From CAZPUI01 sp964415525 (GTDB lineage: Bacteria > Acidobacteriota > Holophagae > Holophagales > Holophagaceae), in assembly GCA_964415525.1 (NCBI GenBank), contig CAYQAS010000106.1, forward strand, positions 1-14,818: a stretch of DNA of 14,818 nucleotides, in the 5' to 3' direction. Positions 7,972-13,642 of the stretch are shown here, one piece after another. The position numbers and the translations under genes are program-made. Each line of letters begins with the position of its first letter. The stretch's first letter is position 1. The notes under the pieces were generated by a model. It worked only from the letters and a program-made list of their open reading frames with translations, did no database searches and had not been told where the DNA came from.

Positions 7972-8111
7972 GAACCGCGAAAGGCGCGAAACGCCCTTCA
8001 GGCGCGCGAAAGGGGGCCGGTACGGTGCCCCTACTTGCGAACCAGCCGCATGCGGCTGGGGCCGGAGGGGCCGCGATGGGCGTTTCGCGTGTTTCGTGCC
8101 TTTCGCGGTTC
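7972..8111. repeat. REP/MITE-like imperfect inverted repeat filling the intergenic spacer
   Basis: The spacer 7869-8169 is non-coding. Its left arm (7972-7996) and right arm (8078-8111) are inverted copies built from short CGCGAAA/CACGAAA units. Both arms begin, read inward, with GAACCGCGAAAGGC. They differ by one G/A change and by one extra 9-base unit (ACACGCGAA on the minus strand) in the right arm. Between the arms lies an 18-base perfect palindrome (8042-8059) and a smaller GGGGC/GCCCC pair. The whole would fold into a branched structure of about 140 nt. Similar 'accgcgaaaggc' intergenic elements recur in many environmental bacteria, so this is probably one copy of a dispersed repeat. 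It could also end CBS-gene transcription. Confidence 0.65.
8042..8059. repeat. 18-base perfect palindrome inside the REP-like element
   Basis: CCAGCCGCATGCGGCTGG is its own reverse complement. As RNA or single-stranded DNA it would fold as a 7-bp GC-rich stem with a 4-base loop at the centre of the larger inverted repeat. It has no T-run. Confidence 0.7.
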
Positions 8112-8169
8112 CATCGCTTTTGGCTGAGAGAGATCGATAAGCGGGAGCGCGGATTCGCAGGACGGACCT

Positions 8170-8601
8170 TCAGCCCGTGATGTATTCAGTCAACTGGGCG
8201 ATGGTGAAGGCCTGTGCATCCAGGGTGGCTTTCACCATGTCGCCGATGGAGAGGATGCCGAGCACCTGGCCATCCCCATCCAGCACTGGCAGGTGGCGGA
8301 TCTTGCGCTCGGTCATGAGGCCCATGCACTGATCGACGGTCTGGTCGGGTGTGACGTACTGGACGCGGCTGCTCATGAGGTCCTTGACGGGGGTGGTGGC
8401 GGCATTCCGGCCCACCAACTCGAGCTTGCGCACACAGTCGCGTTCGCTGAGGATGCCCGCCAGCTTGCCATCCTGCAGGACCAGCACCGCTCCGATGTCG
8501 TGCTCCGCGAGCTTGCCCAGGGCATGCAGCGCCAGGTCGTCGGGTCCCACCGAGACGAGGGGGCGACGCTTGGCGTCCAGGAGCTGTTGAAGGGTTCGCA
8601 T
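8170..8601 (-). CDS. Two-CBS-domain protein (putative adenine-nucleotide sensor)
   Basis: 143 residues consisting almost only of a Bateman module. CBS1 covers about residues 12-65 (ALHALGKLAEHDIGAVLVL, then LAGILSERDCVRK). CBS2 covers about 75-135 (VKDLMSSRVQYVTPDQTVDQ, then KIRHLPVLDGDG and VLGILSIGDMVKA). The SERD and SIGD segments lie where such domains contact nucleotide ribose and phosphate. There is no attached enzymatic domain, so it probably acts by binding a partner protein. The ATG at 8601 has GAGGTG (minus strand, 8606-8611) 4 bases upstream. The gene diverges from glgC across about 147 bases. A link to energy-charge control of glycogen synthesis is possible from position alone and is unproven. 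Confidence 0.88.
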   Translation of the reverse strand: MRTLQQLLDAKRRPLVSVGPDDLALHALGKLAEHDIGAVLVLQDGKLAGILSERDCVRKLELVGRNAATTPVKDLMSSRVQYVTPDQTVDQCMGLMTERKIRHLPVLDGDGQVLGILSIGDMVKATLDAQAFTIAQLTEYITG

Positions 8602-8738
8602 GGGTCACCTCAGTGGGAAAGGTCGGGCCGGGAATGCGTGAGCACAAGGGGAGATGCGGGTTGGATGCCGGTCGTAACACGGATGAAGCTGGACAAGTCG
8701 AACCAGGAGTGGGAAAAGAAGGGAAGTTTCCAGCTGAC

Positions 8739-8744
8739 AGGAGG
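8739..8744 (+). promoter_or_regulatory. Shine-Dalgarno site fixing the glgC start
   Basis: AGGAGG lies 4 bases before the ATG at 8749 and 13 bases before the next in-frame ATG at 8758. It supports 8749 as the start and argues against the long upstream extension of the open frame, which runs antisense through the CBS gene. Confidence 0.75.
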
Positions 8745-8748
8745 ATGC

Positions 8749-9996
8749 ATGTCCGGGATGAAGGATGTCCTCGCCGTAATTCTCGGTGGCGGTCGCGGTA
8801 CGCGACTCCATCCGCTGACGGCCATGCGCGCCAAACCCGCCGTGCCCATCGCCGGGAAATACCGCCTCATCGACATCCCGCTCAGCAACTGCATCAACTC
8901 TGGCATCACGCACATCCATGTCCTGACGCAGTTCAACTCGGTCTCGCTCCACCGGCACATCACGGACACCTACAAGTTCGACGCCTTCCATAGCGGGTGG
9001 GTGCAGATCCTCGCGGCGGAGCAGACCCCCACCAGCGAGACCTGGTACATGGGCACGGCGGATGCCTTCCGCAAGCAGATCACCCAGATTCAGGCCGCCA
9101 AGGCGGAGCATGTGGTGATCCTGGCGGGGGACCACCTCTACCGCATGGACTACGAGGCCATGGTGAAGGCCCACATCGAGCGGGGCGCCGATATCACCGT
9201 GGCGGTGCAGCCGGTGTCGAAGGAGGAGGTCTCGCGCTTCGGCATCCTCAAGTGCGCCTCCGATGACCGCATCGAGGCCTTCGTGGAGAAGCCCAAGGAT
9301 CCAGCCGTCCAGGCCTCCATGGTGAGCATCGACGATCCCGAACACCCCTTCCTGGGCTCCATGGGCATCTACGTATTCCGCACGGAGGTGCTGCTGCATA
9401 TCCTCGAGTCGCGCCCGGAGTTTGACGACTTCGGCTCGGACGTGATTCCAGATGCCATCGGCAACCGTCCGGTCTTCGGCTACCGCTTCGACGGCTATTG
9501 GCGCGACATCGGCACCATCCGCTCCTTCTACGACACGAATCTGGAACTGACCCTGCCGGACGCGGCCTTCAACTTCTACGATTCGGAGCGGCCCATCTAC
9601 ACCCATTCCCGCTTCCTACCAGGCACCATCGCCACCGCAAGCCTCTTCAAGGACGTGCTGCTGACGGAGGGCTGCAAGATCGTGGAAGCCAGCGTCAGCC
9701 ACTCCATCGTGGGCCTGAGGAGCCAGATCGGGCCCGGCACGGTCATCCGCGACAGCATCATCATGGGGGCGGATTACTACGAGCCCCGGGCCTTGGATGT
9801 GCCGCTCGGAGTCGGCCCGGACTGCCACATCGAGGGCGCCATCCTGGACAAGAACGTGCGCATCGGTGCCAACGTCGTGATCCGGCCCTTCCCGCTCGGG
9901 ACCGACCTCGACGGGGGCCATTATGTGGTGCAGGACGGCATTGTCTCGATTCCCAAGGGAACGACGCTGCCTGCGGGGACCCGCATCGAACCGTGA
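8749..9996 (+). CDS. glgC: Glucose-1-phosphate adenylyltransferase (ADP-glucose pyrophosphorylase)
   Basis: This enzyme makes ADP-glucose and pyrophosphate from ATP and glucose 1-phosphate, the committed step of bacterial glycogen synthesis. The 415 residues are full length. They show the nucleotide-binding loop LGGGRGTRLHPLT (12-24), AKPAVPIAGKYRLIDIPLSN (28-47, with Lys29 aligning to a known effector-contact lysine of E. coli GlgC), a GTADAFRKQ segment, GDHLYRMDY, FVEKPKD for sugar-phosphate binding, and DGYWRDIGTIRSFYDTN. The C-terminal part is a left-handed beta-helix (ILDKNVRIGANVVI and IVSIPKGTTLPAGTRI). Wording such as HVLTQFNSVSLHRH and the beta-helix end resembles the plant/cyanobacterial branch more than the enterobacterial one. 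The stop overlaps the GTG start of the next gene. No other glycogen gene is in the window. Confidence 0.96.
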   Translation: MSGMKDVLAVILGGGRGTRLHPLTAMRAKPAVPIAGKYRLIDIPLSNCINSGITHIHVLTQFNSVSLHRHITDTYKFDAFHSGWVQILAAEQTPTSETWYMGTADAFRKQITQIQAAKAEHVVILAGDHLYRMDYEAMVKAHIERGADITVAVQPVSKEEVSRFGILKCASDDRIEAFVEKPKDPAVQASMVSIDDPEHPFLGSMGIYVFRTEVLLHILESRPEFDDFGSDVIPDAIGNRPVFGYRFDGYWRDIGTIRSFYDTNLELTLPDAAFNFYDSERPIYTHSRFLPGTIATASLFKDVLLTEGCKIVEASVSHSIVGLRSQIGPGTVIRDSIIMGADYYEPRALDVPLGVGPDCHIEGAILDKNVRIGANVVIRPFPLGTDLDGGHYVVQDGIVSIPKGTTLPAGTRIEP

Positions 9997-10361
9997 TCTC
10001 CGAGCGCGCCTTCCGTGCCCTGGTGGCTCAGGCCCTCGAGCAGCTGCCGGTCGAATTCCGCCCCTGCCTCGATCAAGTCGAGGTGGTTGTGGAGGACGAG
10101 CCGGGTCTAGAACTGCTGAGAGAACTGGACATGTCCGAGGAGGAGGGGCTCTATGGCCTTTACGAAGGCCCCTCCATGCCGGAACGTCACCCGGACCAGT
10201 TCGATCTTCCGAGCCGCATCATCCTGTACCGCTTGCCCCTCGGGTTCGATTTTCCAGAGCCTGAGGAACTGAGGGGAGAGATCCTCAAGACCCTGCTCCA
10301 CGAATTCGCCCATCACCTAGGCATTGAGGATGGACGGCTGGACGAACTCGGCTGGGACTGA
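9993..10361 (+). CDS. Small zincin-like metallopeptidase (Zincin_1/DUF1025 family)
   Basis: 122 residues starting at a GTG that overlaps the glgC stop by 4 bases (GTGA), so it is probably translated by coupling. The C-terminal zinc site is HEFAHHLGIED (103-113), an HExxHHxG(I/L)xD metzincin-like signature, and it is followed by RLDELGWD, as usual for this family. RIILYRLPL (75-83) is the family's strand before the active-site helix. These small cytoplasmic proteins are widespread in Acidobacteriota, Actinobacteria and Proteobacteria and have no well-established substrate. There is no signal peptide. The gene converges with a small minus-strand ORF ending 10 bases away. Family assignment is firm, function is open, and why it sits with glgC is unclear. 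Confidence 0.85.
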   Translation: MISERAFRALVAQALEQLPVEFRPCLDQVEVVVEDEPGLELLRELDMSEEEGLYGLYEGPSMPERHPDQFDLPSRIILYRLPLGFDFPEPEELRGEILKTLLHEFAHHLGIEDGRLDELGWD

Positions 10362-10371
10362 GGCATCTGGA

Positions 10372-10554
10372 TCAGTGCTCCATCTCCGAGCCGGGCTCGA
10401 GAAGCATGTCCTGCCTTTCGGGCTCGAACTCTTCATCCAGCAGCAGCGTGGGATCGGGAAGGGCGTGTCCCTCCAGCGTGGGCACAGGGGCGCCGCGGCG
10501 CTCGATGCCGACAATCCTACGCCACTCATGGCGACGCTCGTACCGTTCGACCAT
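10372..10554 (-). CDS. Small hypothetical protein, 60 residues
   Basis: A 60-residue, highly charged, soluble protein with an Arg-rich N-terminal third (MVERYERRHEWRRIVGIERR) and an acidic C-terminal half (LLLDEEFEPERQDMLLEP). I recognise no domain, Cys pair or membrane segment. Support for a real gene is a strong GGAGG (minus strand, 10561-10565) six bases before the ATG, a candidate promoter at 10625-10653, and compact placement between mtgA and the convergent zincin gene with almost no overlap. It reads in the direction of oxyR and mtgA and could also be the last gene of that unit. The basic head and acidic tail would suit a small binding or regulatory protein, but I cannot assign a role. 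Confidence 0.6.
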   Translation of the reverse strand: MVERYERRHEWRRIVGIERRGAPVPTLEGHALPDPTLLLDEEFEPERQDMLLEPGSEMEH

Positions 10555-10560
10555 GGTGCA

Positions 10561-10565
10561 CCTCC
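10561..10565 (-). promoter_or_regulatory. Strong Shine-Dalgarno site of the 60-residue ORF
   Basis: On the minus strand GGAGG stands six bases before the ATG at 10554 (GGAGGTGCACCATG). This is better than the ribosome sites of several neighbouring genes and is the main argument that the small ORF is translated. Confidence 0.6.
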
Positions 10566-10624
10566 CAGGTTGTCAAAAGCGCCTCCACAAGTCAGCAAGC
10601 CCGCGGAACGCCTTCTTGCCCGGA

Positions 10625-10653
10625 AAGATACGGCTGGTGAATCGTCACGACAA
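10625..10653 (-). promoter_or_regulatory. Candidate promoter upstream of the 60-residue ORF
   Basis: On the minus strand TTGTCG (10648-10653) and TATCTT (10625-10630) are 17 bases apart, each matching 4 of 6 sigma70 consensus positions. They lie just after the mtgA stop and about 70 bases before the small ORF. Confidence 0.35.
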
Positions 10654-10668
10654 CGTAAAATTACTGCC

Positions 10669-11418
10669 CTACTCGCCGAGCTGCTTGATGAGCTGGGGGC
10701 CGCCAAGATTTCGCATCTGCCCCAGGATCCACGCCTGCCGGCCCTGGATGTAGCCGGTGGGGGCATCCACCCGGAACTTGTGAGGGTTGGGCAGGACCGC
10801 CGCGAGCAGGGCGGCTTCGCTGGGGCGCAACTGCTTGGCGGGCTTCTTGAAGTAGGCACGGGAGGCGGCTTCCACACCGAAGATGCCATCGCCGAATTCG
10901 ACAATGTTGAGGTAGACCTCCAGGATGCGGCGCTTCGACCAGCCGACCTCTAGTAGCAGGGTGAACCAGGCCTCGAGCCCCTTTCGGGCCCAGGAACGGC
11001 CCGTCCAGAGGAAGAGGTTCTTCGCCGTCTGCATGGAGACGGTGCTGGCACCCCGCTTCCGGCGGCTCTTTTCGTTGTGAGCCACGGCCTTCTCGATGGC
11101 CTTCCAGTCGAAGCCGAAGTGCTCCGCGAAGTTCTGATCCTCGGCGGCAATCACCGCGACCCCCATGCTGGGGGCGATCTCGTCCAGGCTCACCCACGTC
11201 TTGCGGCTGGTGTAGGCCTCGTCCGAAAACCAGCTCTCAATGCGGCGCTCCACCATCACGCCGGAGACGGGCACCGGTACGAAGCGAAAGAGAAGGACGA
11301 GGAAGAGGGAGAGGCCCATGAAGCCGCCGATGGCCCAGAGCGTCAGCCGAAGTAGGCGGCGTCCCAGAGAACGCTTAGGTTTCGCTGCTTTCGATGGCGT
11401 CTTCTTGGGCTTGGCCAT
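10669..11418 (-). CDS. mtgA: Monofunctional peptidoglycan glycosyltransferase
   Basis: MtgA polymerises lipid II into glycan strands at the outer face of the inner membrane. The 249 residues contain a basic N-terminal tail (KPKKTPSKAAKPKR), a single membrane anchor at about 22-46, and the GT51 domain. Catalytic Glu93 is in AAEDQNFAEHFGFD; GASTVSMQTAKNLFLW (123-138) is motif II; RKGLEAWFT (145-153) is motif III with a second glutamate; KRRILEVYLN (162-171) is motif IV. No transpeptidase domain follows, so it is the monofunctional form, and the length is typical. The ATG at 11418 has GGAG five bases upstream. It starts 19 bases after the oxyR stop on the same strand, so co-transcription with oxyR is likely. 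That pairing is unusual. Confidence 0.95.
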   Translation of the reverse strand: MAKPKKTPSKAAKPKRSLGRRLLRLTLWAIGGFMGLSLFLVLLFRFVPVPVSGVMVERRIESWFSDEAYTSRKTWVSLDEIAPSMGVAVIAAEDQNFAEHFGFDWKAIEKAVAHNEKSRRKRGASTVSMQTAKNLFLWTGRSWARKGLEAWFTLLLEVGWSKRRILEVYLNIVEFGDGIFGVEAASRAYFKKPAKQLRPSEAALLAAVLPNPHKFRVDAPTGYIQGRQAWILGQMRNLGGPQLIKQLGE

Positions 11419-11437
11419 GTCTTCTCCAGCTTTCAGC

Positions 11438-12343
11438 CTACCGAAGCGCCTGCGTCATGACCTCTCCGATGCGTCGCAGGGCAGGACCCGCGTGGCTGCT
11501 GGTGCGCCAAACGAGGCCCACGGTGCGATAGGGGGCCGGGGCCTTGAGCGGGCGGATGGTGACGGCGGCGCGGGAGGCCTCCACTGGAATCGCTAGGGCG
11601 GGCAACAGTGTGACCCCCAGGCCGGAGGCCACCATCTGAACCAACGTCGGCAGGCTGGTGGCGCGGAAGGCCTGCTCCTCCATACGGGTGGACGCGCAGG
11701 CTGACAGCGCCTGTTCTCTCAGGCAGTGGCCGTCCTCCAGCAGCAGGAGGCGCTCGCCATGCAACTCGGAAAGGTCCAGGGGGGATTTCGATTTGGACAG
11801 CGGATGTTCCTTCGCCACACAAAGATGGAACGAATCCAGAACCATCGGCAGGGTCACGAGATTCCCAAGATCCGCCTCCAGTGCAAGCAGGGCTCCATCG
11901 AGGCTTCCCGCTTCCAGGGCCGCGACGCAGTCGGAGGTTTGGGCTTCCTGCCATAGCACCGTCAGAACGGGGAAAGCCTTGGCCATCGCAGCTGCGAGGG
12001 TGGGCAGCACATAGGGGGCCAAGGTGGGGATGATGCCCAGGCGGAGCACGCCCTCCAGGGGATTGTGCAGGCCGCGGGCCGTCTCTTGAAGATCGCTGGC
12101 CTCTCGGAGTACGCGCTGCATGCGGGCCATGAGCTGGAGTCCGGCCGCCGTCGGGCGGACGCCGCCCTTCCCCCGTTCGAAGAGTCGCACTCCCAGGGCT
12201 TCTTCGAGCGCTGCGATCTGGGCACTGAGGCTTGGCTGGGCCACCGCGCATCGCAGTGCCGCCTGCCTGAATCCGCCGGATTCAGCCACGGCCAGGGCGT
12301 ATTGGAGTTGGCGAAGGGTGAAAGGCAGCGGTGCAGAATTCAT
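11438..12343 (-). CDS. oxyR: LysR-family hydrogen-peroxide sensor OxyR
   Basis: 301 residues. The N-terminal winged helix (about 6-65) has the LysR pattern TLRQLQYALAVAESGGFRQA followed by AQPSLSAQIAALEEALGVRLFER. The C-terminal effector domain contains LLLLEDGHCLREQALSAC, in which Cys207 and Cys216 are nine positions apart. This matches the peroxide-reactive Cys199/Cys208 pair and its surroundings in E. coli OxyR, so it is OxyR rather than a generic LysR protein. The start at 12343 (MNSAPLPFTL) is chosen because it begins just before the helix-turn-helix. The longer open frame to 12427 would run through the operator. It diverges from ahpC and precedes mtgA. It probably activates ahpC-ahpD and represses itself from the shared site at 12360-12374. 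Confidence 0.93.
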   Translation of the reverse strand: MNSAPLPFTLRQLQYALAVAESGGFRQAALRCAVAQPSLSAQIAALEEALGVRLFERGKGGVRPTAAGLQLMARMQRVLREASDLQETARGLHNPLEGVLRLGIIPTLAPYVLPTLAAAMAKAFPVLTVLWQEAQTSDCVAALEAGSLDGALLALEADLGNLVTLPMVLDSFHLCVAKEHPLSKSKSPLDLSELHGERLLLLEDGHCLREQALSACASTRMEEQAFRATSLPTLVQMVASGLGVTLLPALAIPVEASRAAVTIRPLKAPAPYRTVGLVWRTSSHAGPALRRIGEVMTQALR

Positions 12344-12359
12344 GTGTGATCTTTCAGGG

Positions 12360-12374
12360 CTATCGAATTGATAG
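12360..12374. promoter_or_regulatory. Probable OxyR operator core (CTAT-N7-ATAG)
   Basis: CTATCGAATTGATAG is a perfect inverted repeat and matches the two inner tetranucleotides of the published OxyR consensus (ATAG-N7-CTAT-N7-ATAG-N7-CTAT) with exact spacing. It also contains a LysR T-N11-A box (12361-12373). The two outer tetranucleotides are degenerate (ATCT on each side). It lies between the divergent oxyR and ahpC starts, 17 bases from oxyR and about 87 from ahpC. Confidence 0.65.
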
Positions 12375-12397
12375 AAATGATATCTAGAACGAATCAT
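12368..12397 (+). promoter_or_regulatory. Candidate ahpC promoter overlapping the OxyR site
   Basis: TTGATA (12368-12373, 5 of 6 to the -35 consensus) and AATCAT (12392-12397, 4 of 6 to the -10) are 18 bases apart. The -35 sits inside the OxyR repeat, which is the usual layout for direct activation. Confidence 0.4.
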
Positions 12398-12449
12398 GTC
12401 CGGGCTCCATCCCATGAGCAGGACCACGGGGCAGACGCCCCCTCACGAT

Positions 12450-12453
12450 GGAG
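12450..12453 (+). promoter_or_regulatory. Shine-Dalgarno site fixing the ahpC start
   Basis: GGAG lies 7 bases before the ATG at 12461. It supports that start over the longer open frame beginning at 12368, inside the OxyR site. Confidence 0.6.
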
Positions 12454-12460
12454 ACATCCC

Positions 12461-12997
12461 ATGCTGACCGTTGGCGACCGCCTTCCCGAATTCTCCCTTC
12501 AGGCCGTAGTGAGCCTGGAGAAGGGCCAGGAGTTTCAAACCCTTTCCCACGCTGACTTTGCAGGCAAATGGAAGGTCCTTTTCTTCTGGCCGATGGACTT
12601 CACCTTCGTGTGCCCTACGGAGATCGCCGAGTTTGGCAAGCGCAATGGCGATTTCCAGGATCGCGATGCCCAGGTTCTCGGTATCAGCACTGATACCCAC
12701 TTCGTGCACCTCGCCTGGCGCAGGGACCACAAGGACCTCCGCGAACTGCCGTTCCCGATGGTGGCGGATACGAAGCGCGAGCTTTCGACTGCGCTTGGTG
12801 TGCTGCACAAGGAGGCCGGTGTGCCGTTGCGTGCGACGTTCCTGGTGGACCCCGAGGGTGTCATCCGCCACGTCAGCGTCAATGACCTCAGCGTGGGCCG
12901 CAACGTGGACGAGACGCTGCGCCTGCTGGACGCCTTCCAGACCGACGAGCTCTGCCCCTGCAACTGGAAGCAGGGCGAGGCGACGCTGCAGGCGTAG
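12461..12997 (+). CDS. ahpC: Alkyl hydroperoxide reductase AhpC (2-Cys peroxiredoxin, AhpD-dependent type)
   Basis: This peroxiredoxin reduces hydrogen peroxide, organic hydroperoxides and probably peroxynitrite in the cytoplasm. The 178 residues show the peroxidatic Cys51 in MDFTFVCPTEIAEFG and, near the end, DELCPCNWKQGE with Cys165 and Cys167. Three cysteines with a C-terminal CxCNW(K/R)xG motif are the pattern of the mycobacterial AhpC (Cys61/174/176), which takes electrons from AhpD rather than AhpF. An ahpD gene follows 87 bases downstream, which fits. The start at 12461 is preferred because GGAG lies 7 bases upstream and the protein begins with the family's usual VGDRLPEFSL. The upstream in-frame extension to 12368 crosses the promoter and operator. 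Regulation by the divergent OxyR is likely. Confidence 0.95.
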   Translation: MLTVGDRLPEFSLQAVVSLEKGQEFQTLSHADFAGKWKVLFFWPMDFTFVCPTEIAEFGKRNGDFQDRDAQVLGISTDTHFVHLAWRRDHKDLRELPFPMVADTKRELSTALGVLHKEAGVPLRATFLVDPEGVIRHVSVNDLSVGRNVDETLRLLDAFQTDELCPCNWKQGEATLQA

Positions 12998-13019
12998 TTG
13001 GCGGTTCGTCACGCGGGGT

Positions 13020-13046
13020 GCGGGGGGTTGGAGACGGAACCCCCGC
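13020..13046 (+). terminator. GC-rich hairpin between ahpC and ahpD (possible attenuator)
   Basis: GCGGGGGGTT (13020-13029) can pair with AACCCCCGC (13038-13046) with one bulged G and an 8-base loop. Only a mixed TTCCTT follows, so it is more likely a partial terminator or a stability element setting the ahpC/ahpD ratio than a full stop. Confidence 0.35.
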
Positions 13047-13084
13047 TTCCTTGACCTTCCTCCTCACCTTCCCTCGGAGCCTCT

Positions 13085-13597
13085 ATGGACACCCTCCTCG
13101 CCTCCCTCCCCGAACACGTCAAGGACCTCAAACTCAATCTCCAGTCCGTGCTGGGGGAGACGAGCCTCTCACCTGCCCAGCAGTGGGGCACGGCCCTCGC
13201 TTGTGCGGCCGCATCCCGCCAGTCTGGGCTCCTCACGGCGATCGAAGTCGAGACCCGGGCTCGCGTGGGGGATGCCGTGGCGGAGGACGCCCTTGCGGCG
13301 GCGGCGCTGCTCGGGATGAACAACATCTTCTACCGCTTCCGCCACATGATCGGCCGGGAGGATTACGAACGCATCCCCGCGCGCTTGCGCATGAACCGAC
13401 TGGCCCGACCCGCCACCAGCAAGCTCGACTTCGAACTCTTCGCCCTCGCCGTCAGCGCCATCAACGGCTGCGAAGCCTGCGTGAAGGCCCATGAGAAGAC
13501 GGTGGTGGATGGTGGTCTCAGCGAGCAGCAGGTGGTGGATGCCATCCGCATCGCCGCCACCCTGCATGGGGTCGCGGTCGCCCTCGGCTCCCACTGA
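13085..13597 (+). CDS. ahpD: Alkylhydroperoxidase AhpD (reductant of AhpC)
   Basis: 170 all-helical residues of the AhpD/carboxymuconolactone-decarboxylase family. In mycobacteria AhpD passes electrons from dihydrolipoamide to AhpC. The active site is INGCEACVKAHEKTV: Cys129 and Cys132 (CxxC) and His136, with Glu117 twelve residues upstream. These align one-for-one with Glu118, Cys130, Cys133 and His137 of the M. tuberculosis protein. The residue equivalent to its His132 is Ala131 here. Length (about 177 in M. tuberculosis) and the N-terminal half (LKLNLQSVLGETSLSPAQQWG, about residues 15-35) also fit true AhpD rather than short AhpD-like proteins. The ATG at 13085 has GGAG five bases upstream. 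It lies directly downstream of ahpC and upstream of dps. Confidence 0.94.
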   Translation: MDTLLASLPEHVKDLKLNLQSVLGETSLSPAQQWGTALACAAASRQSGLLTAIEVETRARVGDAVAEDALAAAALLGMNNIFYRFRHMIGREDYERIPARLRMNRLARPATSKLDFELFALAVSAINGCEACVKAHEKTVVDGGLSEQQVVDAIRIAATLHGVAVALGSH

Positions 13598-13642
13598 AAT
13601 CAGCCGCCAGCATCTCTGTCTCAGCCCATCTCGGAGTGCTCC

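Noticed and set aside
7869..8169. Possible CRISPR array or small protein gene in the 300-base spacer
   Set aside because: The repeats are inverted, not direct, and lack regular spacers; plus-strand frames here have no ribosome site or homology. No tRNA or rRNA pattern was seen either.
8602..8738. Promoter for glgC or the CBS gene
   Set aside because: Only poor hexamer pairs such as TTGGAT with TGAAGC are visible; none is good enough to list.
8293..8748. 152-codon N-terminal extension of the glgC frame
   Set aside because: It is antisense to the CBS gene, GlgC homology starts at about 8749, and AGGAGG lies 4 bases before that ATG.
10571..10576. Perfect TTGACA on the minus strand before the 60-residue ORF
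   Set aside because: A partner -10 would fall inside the ORF, so it cannot drive its translation from the ATG at 10554.
12344..12427. Longer oxyR start at 12427
   Set aside because: It would add 28 residues ahead of the helix-turn-helix and run through the OxyR site and ahpC promoter.
12368..12460. Longer ahpC start at 12368
   Set aside because: It begins inside the operator and lacks peroxiredoxin homology; the ATG at 12461 has a good ribosome site.
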